Notes under the pieces: generated by a model | Told to the model about the DNA's origin: nothing | Databases searched by the model: none | Seen by the model: the letters and a program-made list of their open reading frames with translations, nothing else | DNA from: JASBRS01 sp964496495 | GTDB lineage: Bacteria > Deinococcota > Deinococci > Deinococcales > Trueperaceae | Direction: 5' to 3' | NCBI GenBank assembly: GCA_964496495.1 | Contig: CAZBZU010000087.1 | Coordinates: 1-5,994, forward strand | Length of the DNA stretch: 5,994 bases | Made by a program: the position numbers and the translations under genes | Shown here: positions 1 through 5,959 of the stretch, in pieces | How positions within the stretch are numbered: position 1 is the first letter of the stretch | Layout of the letters: the number at the start of each line of letters is the position of its first letter

Positions 1-36
1 ACGGCGTTCACGCCGCCGCAGGAGACGCAGTCCTAG
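1..36 (+). CDS. C-terminal end of a DMSO/TMAO reductase-family paralogue (partial)
   Basis: The window opens in the last 11 codons of a gene, reading TAFTPPQETQS and then TAG at 34-36. The complete reductase ending at 5838 finishes TAFEPPQEAQS followed by TAG, so nine of eleven residues and the stop codon match. The other complete reductase ends TAFTPPEGA. This makes the fragment the tail of a third member of the same tandem family, closest at its end to the 3427-5838 copy. Nothing of its active site or signal peptide is visible. Its function is inferred only from this short match and its position directly upstream in the same orientation. A short tail could also have been left by recombination, so the upstream gene may not be intact. 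Confidence 0.8.
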   Translation, partial: TAFTPPQETQS

Positions 37-70
37 GCCGAGCAGCGACCCCACGCTGACCGGACTGGAG

Positions 71-104
71 GGCGGGGCCCGGGCCGTACGGCCCGGGCCC
101 TGCC
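71..104 (+). terminator. Strong GC hairpin after the upstream gene
   Basis: A perfect 26-base palindrome at 75-100 is centred on GTAC. It is extended by GGC/GCC at 71-73 and 102-104 through one G-T wobble, giving about 15 base pairs around a 4-base loop. It begins 34 bases after the stop at 34-36. There is no T-run after it, so it is either a weak factor-independent terminator or a 3'-end stabilising hairpin. Similar but unrelated-sequence hairpins follow both downstream reductase genes. Confidence 0.55.
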
Positions 105-150
105 GTGCCAGCCCGCCACCGTCGCGACCGAGCGCCGGGCGCCCTGCCCG

Positions 151-327
151 AGGACAAGTGTCTCTGGCGCCGCCAAGGGTCCGGGACTAGCGTCTGCATT
201 GAGCGCCCGAGCGAAGGCGGCCCGCAGTAGGGCTCCCTTCGCCGAGGGGTGATCCACCCCCGGGGCCGGCCGGGCAACCGGACGACCTGCCGACATCGCA
301 AAGGGACTGCTTCAGGCAGTCCCTTTT
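151..327 (+). promoter_or_regulatory. Candidate structured leader RNA (riboswitch-like attenuator), copy 1
   Basis: This segment shares sequence, spacing and structure with 3052-3226. In order it holds AGGACAAGTGTCTCT (151-165); AGCGCCCGAG (202-211); a 7-bp stem 211-217/236-242 that itself encloses GCCC/GGGC (220-223/230-233); CGAGGGG (243-249); a GGGGTG/CACCCC hairpin near 246-260; CCGG-GCAA-CCGG with a GNRA loop (270-281); GACCTGCCGA (284-293); and the terminator hairpin (300-327). AAGTGTCTCT (156-165) can pair with 302-312 in ten pairs, two of them G-U, with T308 bulged, and this excludes the terminator. It lies 153 bases before the reductase start at 480. The likely role is control of transcription into that gene. 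The class and any ligand are unknown. It might instead be a small RNA ending at the hairpin. Confidence 0.6.
300..327 (+). terminator. Intrinsic-terminator-like hairpin within leader copy 1
   Basis: A perfect 11-bp stem AAAGGGACTGC/GCAGTCCCTTT (300-310/316-326) has a TTCAG loop, and its right arm runs into TTTT. It stands 263 bases after the upstream stop and 153 bases before the next start. That suits an attenuator in the downstream gene's leader better than a terminator for the upstream gene. The left arm overlaps the 3' strand of the alternative long-range helix with 156-165. Confidence 0.65.
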
Positions 328-479
328 GCTTTGCGTGGACGCGGCGGTGCGTCAGGGATGGAGGTGAGCGAGCGGAGCGGCGGAGGCAAGACGGCCGGGG
401 AGCGGGCGCGTGCACCCGCTCGCGGCCGAGCCCAGCAGGTGACGTCGCGTTTCCGCGCGACGAGGAGTAGGAGCAGAGC
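328..479 (+). promoter_or_regulatory. 5' leader with RBS-proximal hairpin and Shine-Dalgarno site
   Basis: No gene is seen between the attenuator hairpin and the reductase start. GAGCGGG/CCCGCTC (400-406/415-421) can form a 7-bp hairpin. A second hairpin, CGTCGCG/CGCGACG (443-449/456-462), ends one base before AGGAG (463-467), and a second AGGAG (469-473) sits 6 bases before the ATG at 480. The 469-473 site has the better spacing. A GTCGCG...CGCGAC hairpin in the same position precedes the other reductase's RBS, suggesting a shared element affecting mRNA stability or translation. Confidence 0.55.
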
Positions 480-2897
480 ATGAACATCACTCGGCGCAGG
501 TTCTTGCAGCAGAGCGGCGTCGTCTTGGGCGCGGCGGCCGCCGGCGGGCTGGTGAGCGCCCAGTCCTACGGCGGCATGGCGGGCAGCCTGCCCAACTACG
601 ACACCTTCACCAGCCTCAGCGCCGCCCACTGGGGCGCGTTCTACGCCAAGGTGGTCGGCGGCCGCTTCGTCCAGCCGATCCCCTTCAAGGACGACGTGCA
701 GCCGTCGCCGATGGTGCAGGCGATGCCCGACATGCTGTACTCGCCGACCCGCATCCGCTACCCGATGGTGCGCAAGGGCTTCCTGCAGAGCCAGGAGAAC
801 AGCGACCGCACCAAGCGCGGCGCCGAGCCGTTCGTGCGCGTGCCCTGGGACGAGGCCGTCGACATGGTGGCCCAGCAGCTCAAGCGCGTGAAGACGCAGT
901 TCGGCAACCGCTCGATCTACGGTGGTAGCTACGGCTGGGACAACGCCGGAGGCTTCCACAGCTCCACCTCGGCCCTGCACCGTCTGCTGTCGCTGTACGG
1001 CGGCTACGTCTACTATGTCAACGACTACAGCGCGCCGGTGCTGTACGTGATCATGGGGCACGTCCTCGGCTCGGCCACCCCGGAGAACTCCACCTGGCCG
1101 ACGATCATCGACAACAGCAAGCTGCTGGTGTTCCTCGGCTACAACCCCCTCAACAACGCGCAGATCTCGCACGAGGGCAACCACTTCGACTACGTCTGGT
1201 TCGAGAAGCTGAAGAACTCGGGCATCCCCATCGTGTCGCTGAACCCCGTGGTGACGGACAGCGAGCAGTACTTCAACACCGAGCACATCGCCATCCGCCC
1301 GAACACCGACACGGCCTTCATGCTGGGCCTGGCGCACGTGCTCTACACCGAGAAGCTGCACGATCAGGCGTTCCTGGACAAGTACACGGTAGGGTTCGAC
1401 AAGTTCGCCGACTACCTGACCGGCAAGAGCGACGGCCAGCCGAAGTCGCCGGAGTGGGCGGCCCCGATCACCGACGTGAGCGCCGACACCATTCGCACGC
1501 TGGCGCGCCGCATGGCGAAGACCCAGACCATGCTGATGGGCGGCTACTCGCTGCAGCGCGCCACACACGGCGAGCAGCCGGTGTGGATGATGGTGACGCT
1601 GGCGGCGATGCTGGGGCAGATCGGCAAGCCCGGCGGCGGCTTCCAGCTCAACTACCCGGGCGGCATGGGCGTGCCGGCCGGCACCGCGCCCGGCGTCCCC
1701 GGCCTGCCCGGCGTCGCCAACCCCGTCAAGGACTTCGTGCCCGTCAACATGTGGGCCGACCTCATCGGGAACCCCGGCAAGACCATCGACTACAACGGCC
1801 AGAAGATCACCTACCCGGACATCCGCATGGTGATGTGGGCGGGCGGCAACCCGTTCGTGCACTCGATGGACATCAACCGGGTCGTGAAGATGTGGCAGCG
1901 CCCCGAGGTCACGGTCGTCAACGACTTCAACTGGACGCCCACGGCGAAGTTCGCCGACATCGTGCTGCCGGCGACGACCACGCTCGAGCGCAACGACATC
2001 GCCGGAGGCTTCAGCGGCGGCAGCCACTACATCCTGGCGATGAAGAAGATCGCCGATCCGCTGTTCGAGGCCCGCGACGACTTCGACATCTTCGCCGACA
2101 TCGCCGACAAGCTGGGCCTCAAGGACAAGTTCACCGAGGGCAAGGACGAGATGGCGTGGCTCCAGCAGATGTACGCCACCTCGCAGAAGCAAGGCAGCTC
2201 GATGGGCGTGGACCTGCCCGACTTCCAGACCTTCTGGGACCGCGAGTACCTGTCGTTCCCGGACAACCCGAAGACGCTCAACACCGTGGCCTACGAGAGC
2301 TTCATCGCCAACCCGGCGCTGAACGCGCTGGGCACGCCGTCGGGCAAGTTCGAGATCTACTCGCAGACGATCGCCTCGTTCAACTACGACGACTGCCCGC
2401 CGCACCCGACGTGGCTCGAGCCGTTCGAGTGGCTGGGCAGCGCCAAGGCGCAGCAGTACCCCTTGCACCTGCTCAGTCAGCACCCGAAGTACCGCCTCCA
2501 CACCCGCATCGACAACACCTTCCTGCACGACCTGTACCAGGTGCAGCAGCGCGAGCCGATCTGGATCAACCCCAAGGATGCCGCCGACCGTGGGATCAGC
2601 GACGGCGACGTGGTGCGGGTGTTCAACGACCGCGGGCAGACGCTCGCCGGCGCGGTGGTCACCGATCAGGTCCGGCCCGGCGTCGTGCGCATGGAGGAGG
2701 GCGGCTGGTACGACCCGAGCGACCCCAGCACCCCCGCCTCGCTCGACAAGCACGGCTGCGTCAACAACCTGACCAGCGACGCGCCCGACTCCAAGCTCTG
2801 CGACGGCGACATGGCCAAGACCGCGCTGGCGCAGGTCGAGAAGTACACGGGAACCCTTCCCTACGTGACGGCCTTCACCCCGCCCGAAGGGGCGTGA
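480..2897 (+). CDS. Tat-exported DMSO/TMAO reductase-family molybdopterin oxidoreductase, 805 aa
   Basis: Likely a periplasmic terminal reductase of S- or N-oxides (DMSO, TMAO or similar) using a bis-molybdopterin guanine dinucleotide cofactor. Residues 1-27 form a Tat signal, with TRRRFLQ at 4-10 and a hydrophobic stretch ending VSA before Q28. The mature start lacks the four-cysteine [4Fe-4S] motif, as in the TorA/DorA/BisC branch. SYGWDN places Tyr151 and Trp153 at the active-site Tyr/Trp positions of DMSO reductase. NDYS gives Ser184 as the probable molybdenum ligand. GKPGGGFQLNYP near 385, WAGGNPF at 453-459 and FNWTPTAKFADIVLPATT from 483 are family cofactor-domain signatures. HPKYRLHTR near 670 leads into the C-terminal dinucleotide-binding domain. 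The length is normal for the family. The start is supported by AGGAG 6 bases upstream and by alignment with the paralogue at 3427. No electron-donor cytochrome or TorD-type chaperone gene is adjacent. The substrate cannot be fixed from sequence; biotin or methionine sulfoxide reductase is an alternative. Confidence 0.93.
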   Translation: MNITRRRFLQQSGVVLGAAAAGGLVSAQSYGGMAGSLPNYDTFTSLSAAHWGAFYAKVVGGRFVQPIPFKDDVQPSPMVQAMPDMLYSPTRIRYPMVRKGFLQSQENSDRTKRGAEPFVRVPWDEAVDMVAQQLKRVKTQFGNRSIYGGSYGWDNAGGFHSSTSALHRLLSLYGGYVYYVNDYSAPVLYVIMGHVLGSATPENSTWPTIIDNSKLLVFLGYNPLNNAQISHEGNHFDYVWFEKLKNSGIPIVSLNPVVTDSEQYFNTEHIAIRPNTDTAFMLGLAHVLYTEKLHDQAFLDKYTVGFDKFADYLTGKSDGQPKSPEWAAPITDVSADTIRTLARRMAKTQTMLMGGYSLQRATHGEQPVWMMVTLAAMLGQIGKPGGGFQLNYPGGMGVPAGTAPGVPGLPGVANPVKDFVPVNMWADLIGNPGKTIDYNGQKITYPDIRMVMWAGGNPFVHSMDINRVVKMWQRPEVTVVNDFNWTPTAKFADIVLPATTTLERNDIAGGFSGGSHYILAMKKIADPLFEARDDFDIFADIADKLGLKDKFTEGKDEMAWLQQMYATSQKQGSSMGVDLPDFQTFWDREYLSFPDNPKTLNTVAYESFIANPALNALGTPSGKFEIYSQTIASFNYDDCPPHPTWLEPFEWLGSAKAQQYPLHLLSQHPKYRLHTRIDNTFLHDLYQVQQREPIWINPKDAADRGISDGDVVRVFNDRGQTLAGAVVTDQVRPGVVRMEEGGWYDPSDPSTPASLDKHGCVNNLTSDAPDSKLCDGDMAKTALAQVEKYTGTLPYVTAFTPPEGA

Positions 2898-2899
2898 TC

Positions 2900-2918
2900 G
2901 CGAGGCCGGACGCCTCGC
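2900..2918 (+). other. Small hairpin directly after the stop codon
   Basis: GCGAGGC/GCCTCGC (2900-2906/2912-2918) forms a perfect 7-bp stem with a CGGAC loop, two bases after the TGA at 2895-2897. It has no T-run. Together with the larger hairpin at 2935-2965 it probably protects or ends the transcript of the 480-2897 gene. Confidence 0.4.
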
Positions 2919-2934
2919 ACCGAAGAGCTGGCCA

Positions 2935-2965
2935 GCCGGGCCCGGAGCGCGACTCCGGGCCCGGC
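2935..2965 (+). terminator. Strong GC hairpin after the first complete reductase gene
   Basis: GCCGGGCCCGGAG/CTCCGGGCCCGGC (2935-2947/2953-2965) is a perfect 13-bp stem with a 5-base CGCGA loop, 37 bases after the stop. No T-tract follows, so termination efficiency is uncertain. Its place matches the hairpin at 71-104, but its sequence is different. Confidence 0.55.
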
Positions 2966-3051
2966 ACGTCGGGGAGGCGGCCAGGGCGCCGCAGCCGGCG
3001 CGCGAGTGGCGATCGTTACACGTTCCGCCGCGTCCCGGAACGCGCGTGCGC

Positions 3052-3226
3052 AGGGACAAGCGTCCCTCCCGGCACGGACGGCGCGGAGCGTACGGTGCGG
3101 TAGCACCCGAGTCACGGGAACCCTCGAGGCGACCGTGACCGAGGGGTCCAGGGGCCCCTCCGGGGCCGTCCGGGCGACCGGGCGACCTGCCGAATCGCAA
3201 AGGGACTGCTTCGGAGCGGTCCCTTT
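3052..3226 (+). promoter_or_regulatory. Candidate structured leader RNA (riboswitch-like attenuator), copy 2
   Basis: This is the counterpart of 151-327. It contains AGGGACAAGCGTCCCT (3052-3067), able to fold locally; GGTGC-GGTA-GCACC (3094-3107); AGCACCCGAG (3102-3111); a 7-bp stem GTCACGG/CCGTGAC (3111-3117/3133-3139); CGAGGGG (3140-3146); CCGG-GCGA-CCGG (3170-3181); GACCTGCCGA (3184-3193); and the terminator hairpin (3199-3226). Compared with copy 1, the 7-bp stem differs at three positions, and each change is matched on the other strand. The tetraloop changes from GCAA to GCGA and stays GNRA. AAGCGTCCCT (3058-3067) pairs with 3201-3211 in ten base pairs with T3207 bulged, excluding the terminator. 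A role in switching transcription of the reductase at 3427 is inferred. I found no match to a known riboswitch core. Confidence 0.6.
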
Positions 3227-3230
3227 CTCT
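3199..3230 (+). terminator. Intrinsic-terminator-like hairpin within leader copy 2
   Basis: AAAGGGACTGC/GCGGTCCCTTT (3199-3209/3216-3226) forms an 11-bp stem with a TTCGGA loop. A T-G wobble replaces the T-A pair of copy 1, so pairing is kept although the sequence differs. The T-rich TTTCTCT follows, a weaker tail than in copy 1. It lies 200 bases upstream of the start at 3427. Confidence 0.6.
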
Positions 3231-3426
3231 ATGGGCCGCGGCTCCGAGGCGACACATCGCGAGGGAGGTACCCAGCCGAAGCCCGACACCACGTGCAACG
3301 CCGGCATCGTCATGACTTCAGCCAGCAGCGTCCCAGGGGCGGGACGGACGATCGAGCCGGAGGCTGCACCCCCCGAGAGCCCTCGAGAGGTCGCGACGGA
3401 TCGCGACAGGAAGGACCCATCCAGTA
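3227..3426 (+). promoter_or_regulatory. 5' leader with RBS-proximal hairpin and Shine-Dalgarno site
   Basis: No gene is seen here, and this stretch is not alignable by eye with 328-479 until its end. GTCGCGA/TCGCGAC (3390-3396/3401-3407) forms a 7-bp hairpin with a CGGA loop immediately before AGGAAGGA (3408-3415). The ATG at 3427 lies 11 bases after that site, a slightly long spacing. The matching GTCGCG...CGCGAC hairpin at 443-462 sits in the same place before the other gene. A CCTC/GAGG dyad is also present at 3381-3390. Confidence 0.55.
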
Positions 3427-5838
3427 ATGAGCGTCAGTCGCCGCAAGTTCTTACAGCAGAGCGGCATCGTGCTCGGCGGAGCTGCCGCGGGCAGCCTGGT
3501 GAGCGCGCAGTCGTACGGCAAGATGGCGGGCAGCCTGCCGAACTACGACACCTTCACCAGCCTGAACGTCGGCCACTGGGGCGCCTACTACGCCTCCGTG
3601 GTGGGCGGCCGCTTCGTCCGCGCGCTGCCGTTCAAGGACGACGTGCAGCCTGCACCCATGCTCCAGGCGATGCCGGACATGGTGTACTCGCCGACGCGCA
3701 TCCGCTACCCGATGGTGCGCAAGAGCTTCTACGAGAAGCGCGAGAAGAGCGACCCCACCAAGCGCGGCAGCGAGCCGTTCGTGCGCGTCTCCTGGGACGA
3801 AGCCATCCAGATGGTGGCGGACCAGCTCAAGCGCGTCAAGGGCGCCTACGGCAACCGCTCCATCTATGCCGGCAGCTACGGCTGGGACAACTCCGGCTCG
3901 ATGCACCGCTCCTCGGGCGCGATGCACCGCCTGCTGTCGCTCTACGGCGGGTACGTCTACTACGTGAACTCGTACAGCGCCCCGACCCTGCCGGTGATCA
4001 TGCCGCACGTGCTGGGCTCGAGCAGCCCCAGCACCTCGACCTGGCCCACCTTCATCGACAACAGCCAGCTGCTGGTGTTCATGGGCTACAACCCGCTCAT
4101 CAACGCCGAGGTTTCGCGCGACGGCAACCACTTCGACTACATCTACTTCAAGCAGCTCAAGGACAAGGGCATCCCGATCGTCTCGATCAACCCCGTTCAG
4201 GGCGACACCGACCAGTACCTGAACACCGAGCGCATCGCCATCCGGCCGAACACCGACACGGCGTTCATGCTGGCGCTGGCGCACGTGCTCTACACCGAGA
4301 AGCTGCACGATCAGGCGTTCCTGGACAAGTACACGGTGGGCTTCAGCAAGTTCGCCGACTACCTCACCGGCAAGTCGGACGGCACCCCGAAGACGCCCGA
4401 GTGGGCGGCGCCGATCACCAACGTCAGCGCCGACGCCATCCGCAACCTGGCGCGGCGCATGGCCAAGAACCGCACCGCCATCATGGGCGGCTACGTGCTG
4501 CAGCGCGCCGATCACGGCGAGCAGCCGGTGTGGATGATCGTGACCCTGGCGGCCATGCTGGGGCAGATCGGCAAGCCCGGCGGCGGCTTCCAGCTCAACT
4601 ACCCGGCCGAGATGGGCGTGCCGGCCGGCACCGCGCCCGGCGTCAGCAGGCTGCCCGGCGTCGCCAACCCCGTCAAGGACTTCGTGCCCATCAACATGTG
4701 GACCGATCTGCTGCTCAACCCCGGCAAGACGATCGACTACGACGGGCAGAAGATCACCTACCCCGACATCAAGATGGTGATGTGGGCGGGCGGCAACCCC
4801 TTCGTGCACGCCATGGACCTCAACCGCGTGGTGAAGGCCTGGCAGCGCCCTGAAGTGACGGTAGTCAGCGACTTCAACTGGACGCCCACGGCGAAGTTCG
4901 CCGACATCGTGCTGCCGGCGACCACGACGCTGGAGCGCAACGACATCCACGGCACCAGCCACTACATCCTGGCGATGAAGAAGGTCGTGGAGCCGCTGTT
5001 CGAGGCGCGCAACGACTTCGACGTCTACGCCGACATCGCGGACAAGCTGGGCGTGAAGGACAAGTTCACCGAGGGCAAGGGCGAGATGGACTGGATCAAG
5101 GAGATGTACGCGGCCGCCCAGAAGCAGGGAACGGCGCGCGGCCTGACCATGCCCGACTTCCAGACCTTCTGGAACCAGGAGTACCTCTCCTTCCCGAACA
5201 ATGCCAAGACGCTCAACACGGTGGCCTACAGCGACTTCGTGTCCAACCCGGCCATGAACCCCCTCGGCACGCCGTCGGGCAGGTTCGAGATCTACTCGGA
5301 GAAGATCGCGTCGTTCAACTACGACGACTGCCCGGGCCACCCGACCTGGCTCGAGCCCTTCGAGTGGCTCGGCAGCTCCAAGACGAAGCAGTACCCCTTC
5401 CACCTGCTCAGCCCGCACCCGAAGTACCGCCTCCACACCCGCCTCGACAACACCTGGATCCACGACTGGTACCAGGTTCGCCAGCGCAACCCGATCTGGA
5501 TCCACCCGCAGGACGCGTCCGCGCGCGGCATCGCCGACGGCGACGTGGTGCGGGTGTTCAACGACCGCGGCCAGACGCTGGCCGGTGCGGTGGTGACCGA
5601 CCAGACGCAGCCGCACGTGCTGCGGATGGAAGAGGGCAGCTGGTACGACCCCATGGAGCCGGGCAAGATCGGCTCGCTGGACAAGCACGGCTGCCCGAAC
5701 AACCTGACCAGCGACCAGCCGAGCTCGAAGCTGTCCGACGGCAACCCCACCAAGACGGTGCTGGCGCAGGTCGAGAAGTACACCGGCCCGCTCCCGTACG
5801 TCACCGCCTTCGAGCCGCCCCAGGAGGCGCAGTCCTAG
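3427..5838 (+). CDS. Tat-exported DMSO/TMAO reductase-family molybdopterin oxidoreductase, 803 aa
   Basis: A paralogue of the 480-2897 product, collinear along its length and by eye roughly three-quarters or more identical. The same periplasmic S- or N-oxide reductase role is inferred. The Tat signal has SRRKFLQ at 4-10, a hydrophobic core and VSA before Q28. There is no N-terminal [4Fe-4S] cysteine cluster. Tyr151 and Trp153 (SYGWDN) and the probable molybdenum-ligand Ser184 are kept, but the loop reads NSYSAP instead of NDYSAP, so position 182 is Ser rather than Asp. Four residues of the paralogue's 508-514 region are missing (IHGTSHY here, IAGGFSGGSHY there). The C-terminal cofactor-binding domain, from about 660, is intact and ends TAFEPPQEAQS. 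The start follows AGGAAGGA and aligns with the paralogue's first residue. The changes near the active site hint at a shifted substrate range or activity, which sequence alone cannot decide. Confidence 0.93.
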   Translation: MSVSRRKFLQQSGIVLGGAAAGSLVSAQSYGKMAGSLPNYDTFTSLNVGHWGAYYASVVGGRFVRALPFKDDVQPAPMLQAMPDMVYSPTRIRYPMVRKSFYEKREKSDPTKRGSEPFVRVSWDEAIQMVADQLKRVKGAYGNRSIYAGSYGWDNSGSMHRSSGAMHRLLSLYGGYVYYVNSYSAPTLPVIMPHVLGSSSPSTSTWPTFIDNSQLLVFMGYNPLINAEVSRDGNHFDYIYFKQLKDKGIPIVSINPVQGDTDQYLNTERIAIRPNTDTAFMLALAHVLYTEKLHDQAFLDKYTVGFSKFADYLTGKSDGTPKTPEWAAPITNVSADAIRNLARRMAKNRTAIMGGYVLQRADHGEQPVWMIVTLAAMLGQIGKPGGGFQLNYPAEMGVPAGTAPGVSRLPGVANPVKDFVPINMWTDLLLNPGKTIDYDGQKITYPDIKMVMWAGGNPFVHAMDLNRVVKAWQRPEVTVVSDFNWTPTAKFADIVLPATTTLERNDIHGTSHYILAMKKVVEPLFEARNDFDVYADIADKLGVKDKFTEGKGEMDWIKEMYAAAQKQGTARGLTMPDFQTFWNQEYLSFPNNAKTLNTVAYSDFVSNPAMNPLGTPSGRFEIYSEKIASFNYDDCPGHPTWLEPFEWLGSSKTKQYPFHLLSPHPKYRLHTRLDNTWIHDWYQVRQRNPIWIHPQDASARGIADGDVVRVFNDRGQTLAGAVVTDQTQPHVLRMEEGSWYDPMEPGKIGSLDKHGCPNNLTSDQPSSKLSDGNPTKTVLAQVEKYTGPLPYVTAFEPPQEAQS

Positions 5839-5852
5839 GGCTGCGGCGATAG

Positions 5853-5871
5853 CCGGCCCGGCGAGGGCCGG
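5853..5871 (+). other. Small hairpin after the second complete reductase gene
   Basis: CCGGCCC/GGGCCGG (5853-5859/5865-5871) forms a 7-bp stem with a GGCGA loop, 14 bases after the TAG at 5836-5838. It is the first of two tandem hairpins here, the same arrangement as after the gene ending at 2897. Confidence 0.4.
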
Positions 5872-5909
5872 AGGTGGTGGGTCCGCGCGGCGCGCAGTCC
5901 CACCACCTC
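5871..5909 (+). terminator. Long hairpin downstream of the second complete reductase gene
   Basis: GAGGTGGTGGG/CCCACCACCTC (5871-5881/5899-5909) is a perfect 11-bp stem enclosing a smaller GCGC/GCGC hairpin (5885-5888/5892-5895). It shares base 5871 with the preceding hairpin, so the two could compete. Only a short TTT follows after CGCG. It is likely a 3'-end or terminator structure for the reductase transcript. Confidence 0.5.
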
Positions 5910-5959
5910 GCGTTTCCTGGGCGGCGCTCGGATGGCCCGGCGCCGGCGCCTCCAGGGCC

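Noticed and set aside
261..270. CGGGGCCGGC (and CGGGGCCGTC at 3161-3170) recalls part of the FMN riboswitch.
   Set aside because: No other conserved FMN-aptamer segments are present. A GC-rich chance match is the simpler explanation.
284..300. GACCTGCCGACATCGCA resembles the B12-box end of cobalamin riboswitches.
   Set aside because: The rest of the cobalamin core, such as the GCCACTG-type and GGTG...GGGAA segments, is not found in either leader copy. The likeness is limited to about ten bases.
297..305. CGCAAAGGG together with GNRA loops suggested a cyclic-di-GMP (GEMM-I) riboswitch.
   Set aside because: The helix pairing expected around GCAAAGCC and the downstream GGTAGG-type segment are missing, and the bases after GCAAA are used by the terminator hairpin.
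480..2897. Considered formate dehydrogenase, nitrate reductase or arsenate reductase identities.
   Set aside because: There is no N-terminal [4Fe-4S] cysteine motif and no Cys/Sec ligand context. The SYGW, DYS, GKPGGGF and HPKYRLHTR segments align with the TorA/DorA/BisC branch.
312..3257. Very long open frame on the minus strand across the first reductase gene, and a similar one at 3451-5688.
   Set aside because: They mirror the GC-rich third-position bias of the + strand genes. Their translations are low-complexity, rich in Val, Arg, Ala and His with no recognisable motif, and both arise the same way over two paralogues.
1454..4853. Long + strand open frames offset from the reductases (1454-3103, 3006-4853, 5364-5852).
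   Set aside because: They overlap conserved TorA-like coding sequence in another frame, their translations are Arg/Pro/Ala-rich and repetitive, and they run across the structured leaders. They are frame shadows.
5933..5950. Possible sigma-54-like GG...GC spacing in TGGCCCGGCGCC before the third leader.
   Set aside because: The TTGC half is absent, and no comparable site occurs before the other two leaders. In sequence this GC-rich such matches are expected.
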